The notes below the pieces were generated by a model that saw only the letters and a program-made list of their open reading frames with translations, had not been told where the DNA came from and did no database searches. The translations under genes were made by a program, and so were the position numbers. This document shows positions 34,534-43,830 of a DNA stretch of 64,000 nucleotides, piece after piece. Source of the stretch: Anaerolineae bacterium UTCFX2 (GTDB lineage: Bacteria > Chloroflexota > Anaerolineae > Anaerolineales > UBA4823); assembly GCA_002050125.1 (NCBI GenBank), contig MWTA01000046.1:1-64000 (forward strand). The letters are read 5' to 3'. Position 1 is the first letter of the stretch; each line of letters opens with the position of its first letter.

Positions 34534-36729
34534 GTGAATCGGTTGGATGGGTTAAACATACAGCAGCAGCAGGCTGTCCGAGCGGATTCGGGTCCCGTAT
34601 TGGTATTGGCGGGTCCCGGATCGGGAAAAACGCGCGTGCTGACACAGCGGATCGCGTATTTGATCGGAACCATCGGCGTCCGACCTTACAACATCCTGGC
34701 GGTCACGTTTACCAACAAAGCTGCCCGTGAAATGGCGGCGCGGGTCGCCGCGCCGCTGGGCGAAGACTTGAAGTTCCCTTATATGGGTACGTTTCACTCG
34801 ATCTGCGCCCGCATTCTGCGCCGCGAAACCGAGCACCTGCCATTTCAAACGAATTTTGTGATCTTCGATCAGGACGACCAACTCAGCCTGGTAAAGCAAG
34901 CCGTGCGGGAACTCAACCTGGATGAGAAACGCTACCGCCCGAACAGCCTGCATGCGTCTATCTCAAATGCCAAGAATGAACTGCTGCTGCCAGACGACTA
35001 CCCCGTTCAAACTTACCGCGATGAAGTGACCCAGCGGGTGTACCGCCGCTACCAGGAAATGCTGCTGGCGAACAACGCGCTGGACTTTGATGACCTGCTG
35101 CTTTACTCCGCGATCCTGCTGGAGGAGACCCCCGCTGTCCGGGAACGGTATGCCCGCCGGTTCGAACACATCCTGGTGGATGAATTCCAGGACACCAACA
35201 TGGCGCAGTACCGCCTGCTGAGAAGCCTTTCTTCGTTCCACCGCAACCTGTTTGTAGTCGGAGACGCCGACCAGTCGATCTACCGCTGGCGCGGCGCGGA
35301 TTACCGCAATGTGCTGCGCTTTCGGGAAGACTTCCCTGACGCCCAGGTCATCTTGCTTGAACAGAACTATCGCTCCAAACAATCCATCCTCGATCTCGCG
35401 ACTGCGGTAATCAACCGCAACCCTCAGCGCATTTCCAAGCGCCTGTTCTCCGATCTGGGGCAGGGCAAAAAGCCGATCCTATACGAGGTCTACGATGACC
35501 GCCTCGAAGCCGCGTTTGTGGTCGACACGATCCGGCAGCTCACCCGCGACCAACGTGCCGAACCCGGCGAGTTTGCGATCATGTACCGCACAAACTCCCA
35601 GTCCAGGCTGCTCGAAGAAGCGTTTTTGCAGGCGAACATACCGTACAAACTGGTTGGCGCCCAGCGCTTCTACGGGCGGAAAGAGGTCAAGGACGTCATC
35701 GCCTATTTGCGCCTGGTGCACAACCCCAACGACGAGCTCAGCCTGGGGCGCGTGATCAACACCCCGCCGCGCGGCATTGGCAGCAAAACGTATCTGTTTC
35801 TAAAAACCCAGGCTCAACGCCAGGGCATCTCGCCCGGTCAATTGCTGCTGCAGCTCAACCGTCCTGAATTCTCTCAAATCCTCGAAGCGGCGGGAAGCCG
35901 AGCCAAATCGGCGCTGCTGCACTTTGGCGCGCTCCTGGGCGGCTGGATCGCGCTGAAAGACGAGCTGCCTCCGCTGAGTCTGATGGATCGAATTCTGGAA
36001 TCCGCCAACCTGCACAACTACATCGACGATCAATCCGATGAGGGTCAAGATCGCTGGGAAAACGTGATGGAGCTTCGCCGTCTGACGGCTGAATACCAGG
36101 ACCTCGGTCTGGAAGCCTTCCTGGAGCAAATCGCCCTGGTCTCCGATCAGGATACGCTGGAAGCGAACGCCAACGCCCCCACCTTGCTCACGCTGCACGC
36201 CGCCAAAGGGTTGGAATTCCCGATCGTTTTCATCACCGGTCTTAACGACGGGCTGCTGCCGCACAGCCGTTCTTTCGAAGACCCCGAAGCCATGCAGGAG
36301 GAGCGGCGCCTTTTCTACGTCGGCATCACGCGCGCCAAGGATGGGCTGTTCCTGACTTACTCACAGAATCGCTCGGCTTATGGGTACAGCGAACTGGTCA
36401 GCCCCTCGCGCTACCTGGATGACATTCCCCATAATTTGCTCGATGAATTGCAGCCCTCCCACAAATCCAGAAGCGCCTTCCCGGATGGTTCACGACCGGC
36501 GGAGCGCTGGGAGAGCAGCCGCCTCGGCGCGCCCAGCCAGGAGCGCCAAAACCCTGTCATCCAGCCCCAGTTCTCCGCCGGGATGCGGGTCAAGCACCCC
36601 GCCTGGGGCGAAGGCATGGTGCTCAACAGCCGCATCCAGGATGACGACGAGATCATCGACGTCTTCTTCGCAGGAGTCGGTCTCAAACATCTGGCGGCTT
36701 CGCTCGCCAGACTCGAAATTATGACATAG
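34534..36729 (+). CDS. pcrA: UvrD/PcrA-type superfamily 1 DNA helicase
   Basis: 731 residues. ATP-driven 3'-5' helicase for repair and replication restart. Seen: Q-motif LNIQQQQAV, Walker A GPGSGKT (27-33), motif II VDEFQDTN, motif III GDADQSIYRWRGAD, motif IV EQNYRS, motif V TLHAAKGLEFP and motif VI VGITRAKDGLFL. The C-terminal tail carries a Tudor-like VKHPAWGEGMVL segment, which in PcrA contacts RNA polymerase. I chose GTG 34534 with AGGAAA upstream over TTG 34501, which coincides with the predicted transcript start. Confidence 0.93.
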   Translation: MNRLDGLNIQQQQAVRADSGPVLVLAGPGSGKTRVLTQRIAYLIGTIGVRPYNILAVTFTNKAAREMAARVAAPLGEDLKFPYMGTFHSICARILRRETEHLPFQTNFVIFDQDDQLSLVKQAVRELNLDEKRYRPNSLHASISNAKNELLLPDDYPVQTYRDEVTQRVYRRYQEMLLANNALDFDDLLLYSAILLEETPAVRERYARRFEHILVDEFQDTNMAQYRLLRSLSSFHRNLFVVGDADQSIYRWRGADYRNVLRFREDFPDAQVILLEQNYRSKQSILDLATAVINRNPQRISKRLFSDLGQGKKPILYEVYDDRLEAAFVVDTIRQLTRDQRAEPGEFAIMYRTNSQSRLLEEAFLQANIPYKLVGAQRFYGRKEVKDVIAYLRLVHNPNDELSLGRVINTPPRGIGSKTYLFLKTQAQRQGISPGQLLLQLNRPEFSQILEAAGSRAKSALLHFGALLGGWIALKDELPPLSLMDRILESANLHNYIDDQSDEGQDRWENVMELRRLTAEYQDLGLEAFLEQIALVSDQDTLEANANAPTLLTLHAAKGLEFPIVFITGLNDGLLPHSRSFEDPEAMQEERRLFYVGITRAKDGLFLTYSQNRSAYGYSELVSPSRYLDDIPHNLLDELQPSHKSRSAFPDGSRPAERWESSRLGAPSQERQNPVIQPQFSAGMRVKHPAWGEGMVLNSRIQDDDEIIDVFFAGVGLKHLAASLARLEIMT

Positions 36730-36731
36730 GT

Positions 36732-36737
36732 TATAAT
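36732..36737 (+). promoter_or_regulatory. -10 box of the tsaE operon (leaderless arrangement)
   Basis: TATAAT, 8 nt before the tsaE ATG at 36746 and directly after the helicase stop. No ribosome site is present. Confidence 0.45.
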
Positions 36738-36745
36738 CCGCTCGC

Positions 36746-37246
36746 ATGCCCATTCTAAACCGCCAGTCTCTGGAGTTTATCAGCCGCAGCCCCGATCAGA
36801 CCCGCCGCGCCGGGATGAGAATGGGCGCTTTGCTCCAAACCGGCGATCTGATCTGCCTGGCTGGCGAGCTGGGAGCCGGCAAAACCACCCTGGTGCAGGG
36901 ATTGGCTTCTGGATGGGGCTCTCTTGACGCCGCCACCAGCCCGACCTTTGTGCTCGTGAACGTCTACCGCCGCCCGGATCATGCCCGCCTGTATCATCTG
37001 GACGCCTATCGCCTTAGCAGCCCCGCCGAAGCCGCCGAACTTGACCTCGATGCCCTGCTCGATTCCGGTCCGCTCGTCATCGAATGGGCGGACCGGATCG
37101 CTTCCGCCCTCCCAGATGAACGGTTGTGGGTGAACATGCGTCTGATCAGTGAAACGCAGCGAGATATGGTCTTGAGCGCACAAGGGAAGCGTTATTCCGA
37201 AATGATCGACCTGTTGCGCCGCCAGTTTTACGGAGTCCATGCCTGA
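36746..37246 (+). CDS. tsaE: tRNA t6A modification ATPase TsaE
   Basis: 166 residues. Energises the TsaB-TsaD complex that makes threonylcarbamoyladenosine in tRNA. P-loop GELGAGKTTLVQGL (40-53), switch TSPTFVLVNVY and the HLDAYRL plus VIEWADR elements are complete. It overlaps tsaB by one base (TGATG), so the two are coupled. First gene of tsaE-tsaB-rimI-udg. Confidence 0.95.
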   Translation: MPILNRQSLEFISRSPDQTRRAGMRMGALLQTGDLICLAGELGAGKTTLVQGLASGWGSLDAATSPTFVLVNVYRRPDHARLYHLDAYRLSSPAEAAELDLDALLDSGPLVIEWADRIASALPDERLWVNMRLISETQRDMVLSAQGKRYSEMIDLLRRQFYGVHA

Positions 37247-37932
37247 TGTGCGCTTCGCCCCGCATCTTGCTGGCGATTGATACCTCTACCCGCAACGTTG
37301 GCGTGGCGCTGTACGACGGCGCCCAGGTGTTAGTGGAATTCGCCTGGCAAAGCGCCGATTTTCACACCGTCGAACTGGCGCCCACGGTAGAGGATGCCCT
37401 GCGGCGGGTAAAAATCGACCCGCCGCAGATCGGCGCGTTTGGCGTGGCGCTCGGGCCCGGTTCTTTCACGGGTTTGCGCGTCGGCTTGGCGTTTGCCAAA
37501 GGGATGGCGCTGGCGCACCGCTTGCCCCTGGTGGGTGTGCGCACCCTGGATTTTCTGGCGGCAGCCCAGCCGATCCAGGAGACACCGCTGATCGCCGTCC
37601 TGCGCGCCGGCAGGGGCCGCCTGGCGGCTGGCTGGTACACGGCGAAAAACCAGGCGTGGCAGCCAGCCCAGGAAATCGAAATCTGCACCCTGCCCGAACT
37701 CATTGAAAAGATCGATCAACCCGTAGCCGTTTGCGGGGAGCTTTCTACCGAGGAGCGCGAACAACTCAGCCAGGCTCGCCCGGAGGCGAAATTGGCTTCG
37801 CCCGCTTTTTGCCTCCGCCGCGCGGGATTCCTGGCGGAGGTCGCCTGGAGGCGCTGGAAAACCAGCCAAACCGATGATCCGGCGGCGCTCGCGCCCATCT
37901 ACCTGCATTATGGGGAGCCGGTGCCCGAATGA
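37246..37932 (+). CDS. tsaB: tRNA t6A modification protein TsaB
   Basis: 228 residues, an ASKHA-fold scaffold pairing with TsaD (not in this window). ILAIDTSTRNVGVALY is the N-terminal fold signature and LGPGSFTGLRVGLAFAKGMALA the family hallmark. ATG overlaps the tsaE stop; its own stop overlaps rimI by 4 nt. Confidence 0.95.
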   Translation: MCASPRILLAIDTSTRNVGVALYDGAQVLVEFAWQSADFHTVELAPTVEDALRRVKIDPPQIGAFGVALGPGSFTGLRVGLAFAKGMALAHRLPLVGVRTLDFLAAAQPIQETPLIAVLRAGRGRLAAGWYTAKNQAWQPAQEIEICTLPELIEKIDQPVAVCGELSTEEREQLSQARPEAKLASPAFCLRRAGFLAEVAWRRWKTSQTDDPAALAPIYLHYGEPVPE

Positions 37933-38495
37933 ACGCGGTGGTATCTGCCGCGGCGCTCAAAATCCAGATCCGCGCGATGCAGCCAGACGATCTCCCACGG
38001 GTGCTGGAGATCGACCAGCAGTCATTCAGCATGCCCTGGCCCGCCAGCGCCTACCAGTATGAGCTAAATGAAAATCCAGATTCGCTCTTGTGGGTAGCCG
38101 AAACCGGGGCGGCGGAAACCGTCCGAACCGTGATCGGCATGATCGTGGTCTGGTTTATCATCGATGAAGCGCACATCGCCACGATTGCGGTCGATCCGGA
38201 GTACCGCCAGCGCGGCGTCGCCAACGAGCTGCTCAGATGGGCGCTCAAAGCGATCATCCAAAAGGGCTTTCACATCGCCACCCTCGAGGTGCGCGTCCAC
38301 AACATCGCGGCGCAAAATCTTTATCGCACTTTTGGTTTTGAGGTGGTGGGCTCGCGGCCGCGCTACTACCGTGACAACAACGAAGACGCCCTGATCATGA
38401 CCGTCGAGCGCCTCGACCGGATCGATCTAGATGAGCCAAAAGAAATCTCGATGGTGAACAATCGAAACAATCGAAAGGAGCGCCATGACCCCTGA
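37929..38495 (+). CDS. rimI: Ribosomal-protein/Thr acetyltransferase RimI-type GNAT
   Basis: 188 residues. GNAT fold with IRAMQPDDLPRVLEIDQQSF at the start, acetyl-CoA loop VDPEYRQRGVANELLRWAL and VRVHNIAAQNLYRTFGFEVVG, which is the RimI-like end. It acetylates protein N-termini in the known cases (ribosomal S18). The common tsaE-tsaB-rimI order supports the call. The C-terminal 20 residues overlap the next gene by 11 nt. Confidence 0.9.
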   Translation: MNAVVSAAALKIQIRAMQPDDLPRVLEIDQQSFSMPWPASAYQYELNENPDSLLWVAETGAAETVRTVIGMIVVWFIIDEAHIATIAVDPEYRQRGVANELLRWALKAIIQKGFHIATLEVRVHNIAAQNLYRTFGFEVVGSRPRYYRDNNEDALIMTVERLDRIDLDEPKEISMVNNRNNRKERHDP

Positions 38496-39111
38496 AGAAA
38501 TATTGGCTGAAGTCGCCAAAGAAGTCTCGGTATGCACCAGGTGTCCGCTGCACTTTTCCCGCAAGCATGCCGTCCCCGGAGAAGGACCCGCCCGCGCCGA
38601 GATCATGTTCATCGGCGAGGGGCCCGGTTTCCACGAAAATGAGCAAGGACGCCCCTTTGTCGGCGCGGCGGGCAAGTACCTCGATGAATTGCTGGCAGGG
38701 ATCGGGATGAAACGTTCGGACGTTTTCATTACAAATATCGTCAAATGTAGACCGCCGGGCAACCGCGACCCCGAGCCGGCGGAAATCGAAACCTGCAGCC
38801 AATTCCTAAACCGGCAGATCCAGGCGATCAATCCCAAAGTGATTGTGACGCTGGGGCGCCTTTCAATGGCGCGTTATCTCCCGAACGCCAAGATCAGCGC
38901 GGTGCACGGGCGGGCGGTGCAGGTGAACAACTGGCTCGTGGTCCCGATGTACCATCCCGCGGCTGCGCTCCACCAACCAGCCTTGAAAGCCACCATCGCC
39001 GAAGATTTCGCGCGCTTGCCGGAGCTGATCGCCCGCTCGACGCCCGCCTCGGACGACCACGACCAGCCGCCCGCCGAGAACCAGCCGCCCAAACAACTGT
39101 CCTTGTTTTGA
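38485..39111 (+). CDS. udg: Type-4/5 [4Fe-4S] uracil-DNA glycosylase with clamp-binding C-terminus
   Basis: 208 residues. Removes uracil from DNA. Cluster cysteines C17, C20, C88 and C104; motif 1 FIGEGPGFHENEQGRPFVG; motif 2-like MYHPAAALH. The protein ends QPPKQLSLF, and QLSLF is the consensus for binding the beta sliding clamp, set after an acidic/Pro-rich linker (about 180-200). This would couple repair to replication. Ribosome site AAAGGAG precedes the ATG. Confidence 0.92.
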   Translation: MTPEEILAEVAKEVSVCTRCPLHFSRKHAVPGEGPARAEIMFIGEGPGFHENEQGRPFVGAAGKYLDELLAGIGMKRSDVFITNIVKCRPPGNRDPEPAEIETCSQFLNRQIQAINPKVIVTLGRLSMARYLPNAKISAVHGRAVQVNNWLVVPMYHPAAALHQPALKATIAEDFARLPELIARSTPASDDHDQPPAENQPPKQLSLF

Positions 39112-39135
39112 GTTTTTCCAGCCCGAACCGCGCCC

Positions 39136-40023
39136 ATGAATTCATTGAGAGCGTTATATGACCGCCTGCCGGATCAGACCCGCCGCGATCTGCGGTCCTG
39201 GGTGCCTGACCCAATTCTGCGCTGGTATGCTCACCGAAAAACTCAGGTTTATTTGATCTCATACCCCAAGTGCGGGCGCACCTGGCTGCGCTTGATGATC
39301 GGTCAGGCGATCGCCGCGCACTTTGGCTTGCCGCAGACGGAAGAAACGCTCTTCATTCGCTGGAAAGAAAAACCCCACCCGCAGGCGCCACACATCACCG
39401 TGATCCACGATGACCGCCCGATGCTCAAAACCCCCGGAGAGCTTGAAACAAACAAGAAACGCTACCAGTCCAAACGGGTGATTTTCCTGACGCGCGACCC
39501 GCGCGATGTAATTGTCTCGAGCTATTTCGAGATGAAGAACCGCGGCATGTTGTTTGGCGACAACCCGTACGAGCAGCGCAAAGCGGTCTTTGATGGTAGC
39601 CTGCCCGAGTTTATTCACCGCCGGCAAGGCGGGTTCGAAACGATCCTGGCGTATTACAATATCTGGGCTCAAAATCGGGACCGGCTGGCAGGGTTCCTGC
39701 TGGTGCGCTACGAAGACATGAAAACGGACCCCCATCAGCAATTGCGCCGGGTGGTCGATTTCTTGGGTCTCACAGCGATCCCGGATGCGACCCTGGCTCA
39801 GGCGGTCGAGTTCGCCTCGTTCGAAAATATGCGCAAAATGGAAACGCAGGGAAAATTCAACAGCGGTATACTCAACCCCGCTGATCAGCAAAACGTCGAA
39901 ACGTATAAAACTCGCAAAGGGCTTGTAAAAGGGTATCTGGATTATCTGGACGAACCAGAGATTGCCTTCATGAATTCTCGAATAGAAACGCAGCTTTCCC
40001 CGTTGTTTGGATACGCCGTTTGA
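39136..40023 (+). CDS. PAPS-dependent sulfotransferase
   Basis: 295 residues. 5'-phosphosulfate loop SYPKCGRTWLR (42-52) and 3'-phosphate region TRDPRDVIVSSY (119-130) of the cytosolic sulfotransferase fold; RYEDMKTDP and the C-terminal KG-rich end (TRKGLVKGYLDYL) fit too. Transfers sulfate to a hydroxyl, here probably of a glycan or lipid since polysaccharide genes follow. It lies 24 bp after the glycosylase gene and may share its transcript. Confidence 0.88.
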   Translation: MNSLRALYDRLPDQTRRDLRSWVPDPILRWYAHRKTQVYLISYPKCGRTWLRLMIGQAIAAHFGLPQTEETLFIRWKEKPHPQAPHITVIHDDRPMLKTPGELETNKKRYQSKRVIFLTRDPRDVIVSSYFEMKNRGMLFGDNPYEQRKAVFDGSLPEFIHRRQGGFETILAYYNIWAQNRDRLAGFLLVRYEDMKTDPHQQLRRVVDFLGLTAIPDATLAQAVEFASFENMRKMETQGKFNSGILNPADQQNVETYKTRKGLVKGYLDYLDEPEIAFMNSRIETQLSPLFGYAV

Positions 40024-40059
40024 AATAACCTCACTCTAATCGCTATTTAGGAACCGGAC

Positions 40060-41382
40060 ATGGCAAAATCATATAAACAAATCTTATTGAACAAATTCAG
40101 CGACCGCACCGCCCGGATCGCAGTCTTAGGACTGGGCTATGTCGGCTTGCCGCTCGCCGCGGCGTTTGCCGCGGCGGGTTTCACCGTCCTCGGGATCGAC
40201 CCAGACAGTTACAAGGTCGATACGATCCAGCGCGGCGAAAGCCATATTCATGACGTTCCCAGCGCGCAAGTCGCCCGCCTGGCAAGCTCCGGCAAACTGA
40301 GCGCATCGACGGATTTCGCCGGGTTGGCGGAGGCGGATGCAGTCAGCATCTGCGTTCCCACCCCGCTGCGCAAAACCGGCGACCCGGATCTTTCCTTCAT
40401 CCTCAGCGCTGCCGAGCAATTAGCCGAATACATGCACGCCGGCATGGTGGTCATCCTCGAATCGACCACTTACCCGGGCACAACGCGCGAAATTCTGCTG
40501 CCGAAACTGGGCGACGATAAGGGCTTGACCGTCGGCGAGGATTTCTTCCTGGCTTTTTCACCCGAACGCGTCGACCCAGGCCGCCAGGACTGGACCACCC
40601 TCAATACCCCCAAGGTGATCGGCGGGATTACGCCCGCCTGCACCGAAGTCCTGGCTGCCTGGTACTCCTGCGCCTTAAAAACCGTCGTGCCGGTGTCCTC
40701 CGCGGAGGTCGCCGAGATGGCAAAGCTGCTCGAAAACACCTTCCGCATGATCAATATCGGCTTGGTGAACGAGATGGCGATGATGTGCGAGAAGCTAGGC
40801 GTGGATGTGTGGGAGGTAATCGACGCCGCGGCGACAAAACCGTTCGGTTTTATGAAGTTCACCCCGGGGCCTGGATTGGGCGGGCACTGCATTCCGATCG
40901 ATCCGCTGTACCTCTCGTGGAAGCTGCGCGCCCTGAACTACACCGCGCGGTTCATTGAGCTGGCTTCCGAGATCAACACCGGCATGCCGCGCTACGTGGT
41001 CGGCAAAGTGCAGGACGCCCTGAACGATCAGGGCAAATCCTTGAAAGGCAACCGGGTGCTTGTCTTGGGGGCAGCGTACAAAGCGGATATCGACGACCTG
41101 CGCGAATCGCCCGCGCTGGATGTCATCGGTCTGCTCCAACAGAAAGGCGCGATTGTGCAGTACCACGATCCCTATATCCCCAAGCTGCGCTACGAAGGGA
41201 TCGCGCTGGACAGCGCGCCGGACTTGATGCACGCGGTGCGCGAGGCAGACTGTGTGGTCATTGTCACTAATCACAGTACGTACGACTACCCGGCGCTGCT
41301 CGAAAATGCCCAGCTCATCGTAGACACGCGCAACGCGCTGGGAAGCCTGGGGCGCAGCAACCCCAAGGTAGTGCGTCTCTAA
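40060..41382 (+). CDS. UDP-N-acetylhexosamine / UDP-sugar 6-dehydrogenase
   Basis: 440 residues. Two-step NAD oxidation of a nucleotide sugar at C6 to a uronate. N-terminal VLGLGYVGLPLAAAFA, central GPGLGGHCIPIDP with nucleophile C277, and C-terminal VLGAAYKADIDDLRESPALDVI. The family form (WbpA/TviB-like, with TPLRKTGDPDLS) favours a UDP-HexNAc substrate over UDP-glucose. AGGA precedes the ATG. First sugar-nucleotide gene of the cluster. Confidence 0.9.
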   Translation: MAKSYKQILLNKFSDRTARIAVLGLGYVGLPLAAAFAAAGFTVLGIDPDSYKVDTIQRGESHIHDVPSAQVARLASSGKLSASTDFAGLAEADAVSICVPTPLRKTGDPDLSFILSAAEQLAEYMHAGMVVILESTTYPGTTREILLPKLGDDKGLTVGEDFFLAFSPERVDPGRQDWTTLNTPKVIGGITPACTEVLAAWYSCALKTVVPVSSAEVAEMAKLLENTFRMINIGLVNEMAMMCEKLGVDVWEVIDAAATKPFGFMKFTPGPGLGGHCIPIDPLYLSWKLRALNYTARFIELASEINTGMPRYVVGKVQDALNDQGKSLKGNRVLVLGAAYKADIDDLRESPALDVIGLLQQKGAIVQYHDPYIPKLRYEGIALDSAPDLMHAVREADCVVIVTNHSTYDYPALLENAQLIVDTRNALGSLGRSNPKVVRL

Positions 41383-41399
41383 AAGAACTGCGAGGCTTT

Positions 41400-42389
41400 A
41401 TGGCGAATTATCTAGTCACCGGGGCAGCCGGTTTTATCGGCGCCCGGGTCACGGAAATGCTGCTCGACGCCGGGCATACTGTGCTCGGCGTGGACAACCT
41501 GAACGACGCTTATGACACACGCATGAAACAATGGCGGCTGGAACGTCTCCTGGAAAACCCCAGCTTTCATTTCGACCGCCTGGATATCAGCCGGCGCGAG
41601 GAGGTTGAGCGCATTTCCGCCCTGGGATCGAAACCCTCGATCCAGCTCGACGCCGTGATCAACCTGGCAGCCCGGGCGGGCGTACGCCAGTCCGTACTCG
41701 ACCCCTGGGTTTATTTTGAGACCAACCTGACCGGTACACTCAATCTGCTCGAGCTGTGCCGCCGGCAGGGCATCCCTAAATTCATCCTGGCGTCCACTTC
41801 CAGCATCTACGGCAGCGACGCCCCGCTCCCAACGCCGGAGGAAGCCAGCAGCGATTTCCCCCTCCAGCCCTACGCCGCCAGCAAAAAGGGCGCGGAGGCG
41901 CTTTGCTATTCCTATCACCACCTCTACGACATCGACGTCACCGTGTTCCGCTATTTCACGGTCTATGGTCCAGCCGGGCGACCGGATATGTCGATGTTCC
42001 GTTTCACCCAATGGATTAATGAAGGTCTCCCGCTGCATTTGTACGGGGATGGCGAGCAATCGCGCGGCTTTACCTACGTCGATGACATCGCGCGCGGCAC
42101 CATCCTGGGTCTTCAGCCGCAAGGCTATCAGATCATCAACCTGGGGGGTCACGAAACCATCAAAATCAACGACCTGATCCGGCTGCTGGAAGAGCGGATC
42201 GGGAAAAAGGCGCACATCGAACGCCACCCTCCCATTGCCGCGGATATGCTCGCCAGTTGGGCAGACGTCCAAAAAGCGGGGCGGCTGCTTGGCTGGGAGC
42301 CGCAGGTCGCGCTGCGCCAGGGGGTGGAGCGTCTTGTGGAGTGGTATGCACAAGAACGCGGGTGGGCTAGCCAGATCGCCACAACATGA
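41400..42389 (+). CDS. NAD-dependent epimerase, UDP-glucuronate 4-epimerase-like
   Basis: 329 residues. Extended SDR with TGAAGFIGARV, the Y158-x3-K162 pair in PYAASK, TSSIYG and the substrate region RYFTVYGPAGRPDMS. The last is typical of UDP-glucuronate/galacturonate 4-epimerases, which fits the preceding dehydrogenase making a uronate. Spacing 17 bp. Confidence 0.87.
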   Translation: MANYLVTGAAGFIGARVTEMLLDAGHTVLGVDNLNDAYDTRMKQWRLERLLENPSFHFDRLDISRREEVERISALGSKPSIQLDAVINLAARAGVRQSVLDPWVYFETNLTGTLNLLELCRRQGIPKFILASTSSIYGSDAPLPTPEEASSDFPLQPYAASKKGAEALCYSYHHLYDIDVTVFRYFTVYGPAGRPDMSMFRFTQWINEGLPLHLYGDGEQSRGFTYVDDIARGTILGLQPQGYQIINLGGHETIKINDLIRLLEERIGKKAHIERHPPIAADMLASWADVQKAGRLLGWEPQVALRQGVERLVEWYAQERGWASQIATT

Positions 42390-42462
42390 AACCGCCGCGC
42401 CCGCGAACCGCCTGCCCGGCGTCCGAACTGCGGGCGCTTGACCCCCGATACAAGCCCATCCG

Positions 42463-43830
42463 ATGCGTCTGAACGATCTCCGCGTTTGGCTTACAAAGCA
42501 GTTCCACCGGCTATTTTCAAATGAGCTGGTCCGGCGGATCATTAAAAACTCCAGTTATTTGTTTGGAACCACCGGGGTCGCCGCCGCGGCAAGTATGCTG
42601 CAGGGCATCCTGGCAGCGCGCTTGCTCGGCGCGGCCGGCTTTGGCATCCTCGGCGCAATCACTTTATTCTCAAGCGTGATCAACAACCTGGCTTCGTTTC
42701 GGATGGGCGAGCTGGTGGTTAAATACGTGGGCTTCTACACCGAGCAGGCAGACCCGCAGACCGCCGCAGCCACTTTCAAGCTCGCTGCCCTGGTCGAGAC
42801 GGCGGCTTCCATCGTGGCTTTCGGACTGGTCGTGATCCTCGCGCCGGTTGGAGCAGCCTTGTTCACCAAAGACCCGCAAACCGCCCCGCTGTTTGTGCTC
42901 TACGGGCTGGTGCTGCTCGCCAATCTGATCTCGGAAAGCTCCACCGGCTTGCTGCAGATCTTCGACCGCTTTGGCAGGATTGCCAGCCTGGGCATCCTCC
43001 AAAGCCTGGTCACGCTCGGCTTGATCGCAATCGTCTTCGCGGCTGGCGGCGGCTTGACGGGTGTGCTGGCAGCCTATCTGGTTGGCAAATTGACCGGCGC
43101 CCTGGGTCTCAGCATCGTGGCGCTGATCGAAGCCCAACGCCGCTGGGGAAGCGGCTGGTGGAAAACCCCGCTCCGCCCGCTGCGCCCCAAATTGGGCGAG
43201 ATGGCGCGTTTTGCGGTGAGCACTAACATCAGCGCCAGCATCAGCCTGTTCACCAAAGACAGCGAACTGCTCTGGGTCTCGTGGCTGCGCGGTCCGACCG
43301 AAGCGGGGTATTACAAGCTCGCCCTGGCGTTGGCGAACATGGTTCAGATGCCGGTTGAGACGCTTCCCCAGGCGACCTATCCGGAACTCTCGCGCCAGGT
43401 GGCGCGTGACGACTGGCGCAGCGTGCGCCACATTCTGCAACAGGGTTCACGCCTGGCAGCCGCCTATTCGCTTGCGGCAACCCTTTTCCTGGTCATTTTC
43501 GGGAAATCGCTGATCAGCCTGCTCTACTCGCCCGAGTTTCTGCCCAGCTACCCGGCGCTGTTGATCCTGCTGGTGGGTTTGCTGGTAGCCAACTCATTTT
43601 ACTGGCGCAGGATCGCTCTGCTGGCGCTTGGTCGGGCAGATTTCCCTGCCAAGGTCAACGCCGCCCTGGCGCTGGTGAAAGTTGTGGGAACGCTCATCTT
43701 CGTGCCGCGCTTCGGTTATCTGGCAAGCGCCGCCCTGTTATCCGCTTTCTATTGGGCTGGCTCGTTCATCAACGTGGCGAAGGTGCGCAGCCTTATCAGC
43801 CAGAAACAGGCGAAGGAAGGCTTGGGGTGA
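42463..43830 (+). CDS. Polysaccharide flippase, Wzx/MATE-like
   Basis: 455 residues with about 12-14 membrane helices. Starts with a typical oligosaccharide-flippase segment (SSYLFGTTGVAAAASMLQGILAARLLG). Moves undecaprenyl-linked repeat units across the membrane in the Wzx/Wzy route; I see no clear Wzy polymerase in the window. Its stop overlaps the following GT4 start. Confidence 0.88.
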   Translation: MRLNDLRVWLTKQFHRLFSNELVRRIIKNSSYLFGTTGVAAAASMLQGILAARLLGAAGFGILGAITLFSSVINNLASFRMGELVVKYVGFYTEQADPQTAAATFKLAALVETAASIVAFGLVVILAPVGAALFTKDPQTAPLFVLYGLVLLANLISESSTGLLQIFDRFGRIASLGILQSLVTLGLIAIVFAAGGGLTGVLAAYLVGKLTGALGLSIVALIEAQRRWGSGWWKTPLRPLRPKLGEMARFAVSTNISASISLFTKDSELLWVSWLRGPTEAGYYKLALALANMVQMPVETLPQATYPELSRQVARDDWRSVRHILQQGSRLAAAYSLAATLFLVIFGKSLISLLYSPEFLPSYPALLILLVGLLVANSFYWRRIALLALGRADFPAKVNAALALVKVVGTLIFVPRFGYLASAALLSAFYWAGSFINVAKVRSLISQKQAKEGLG

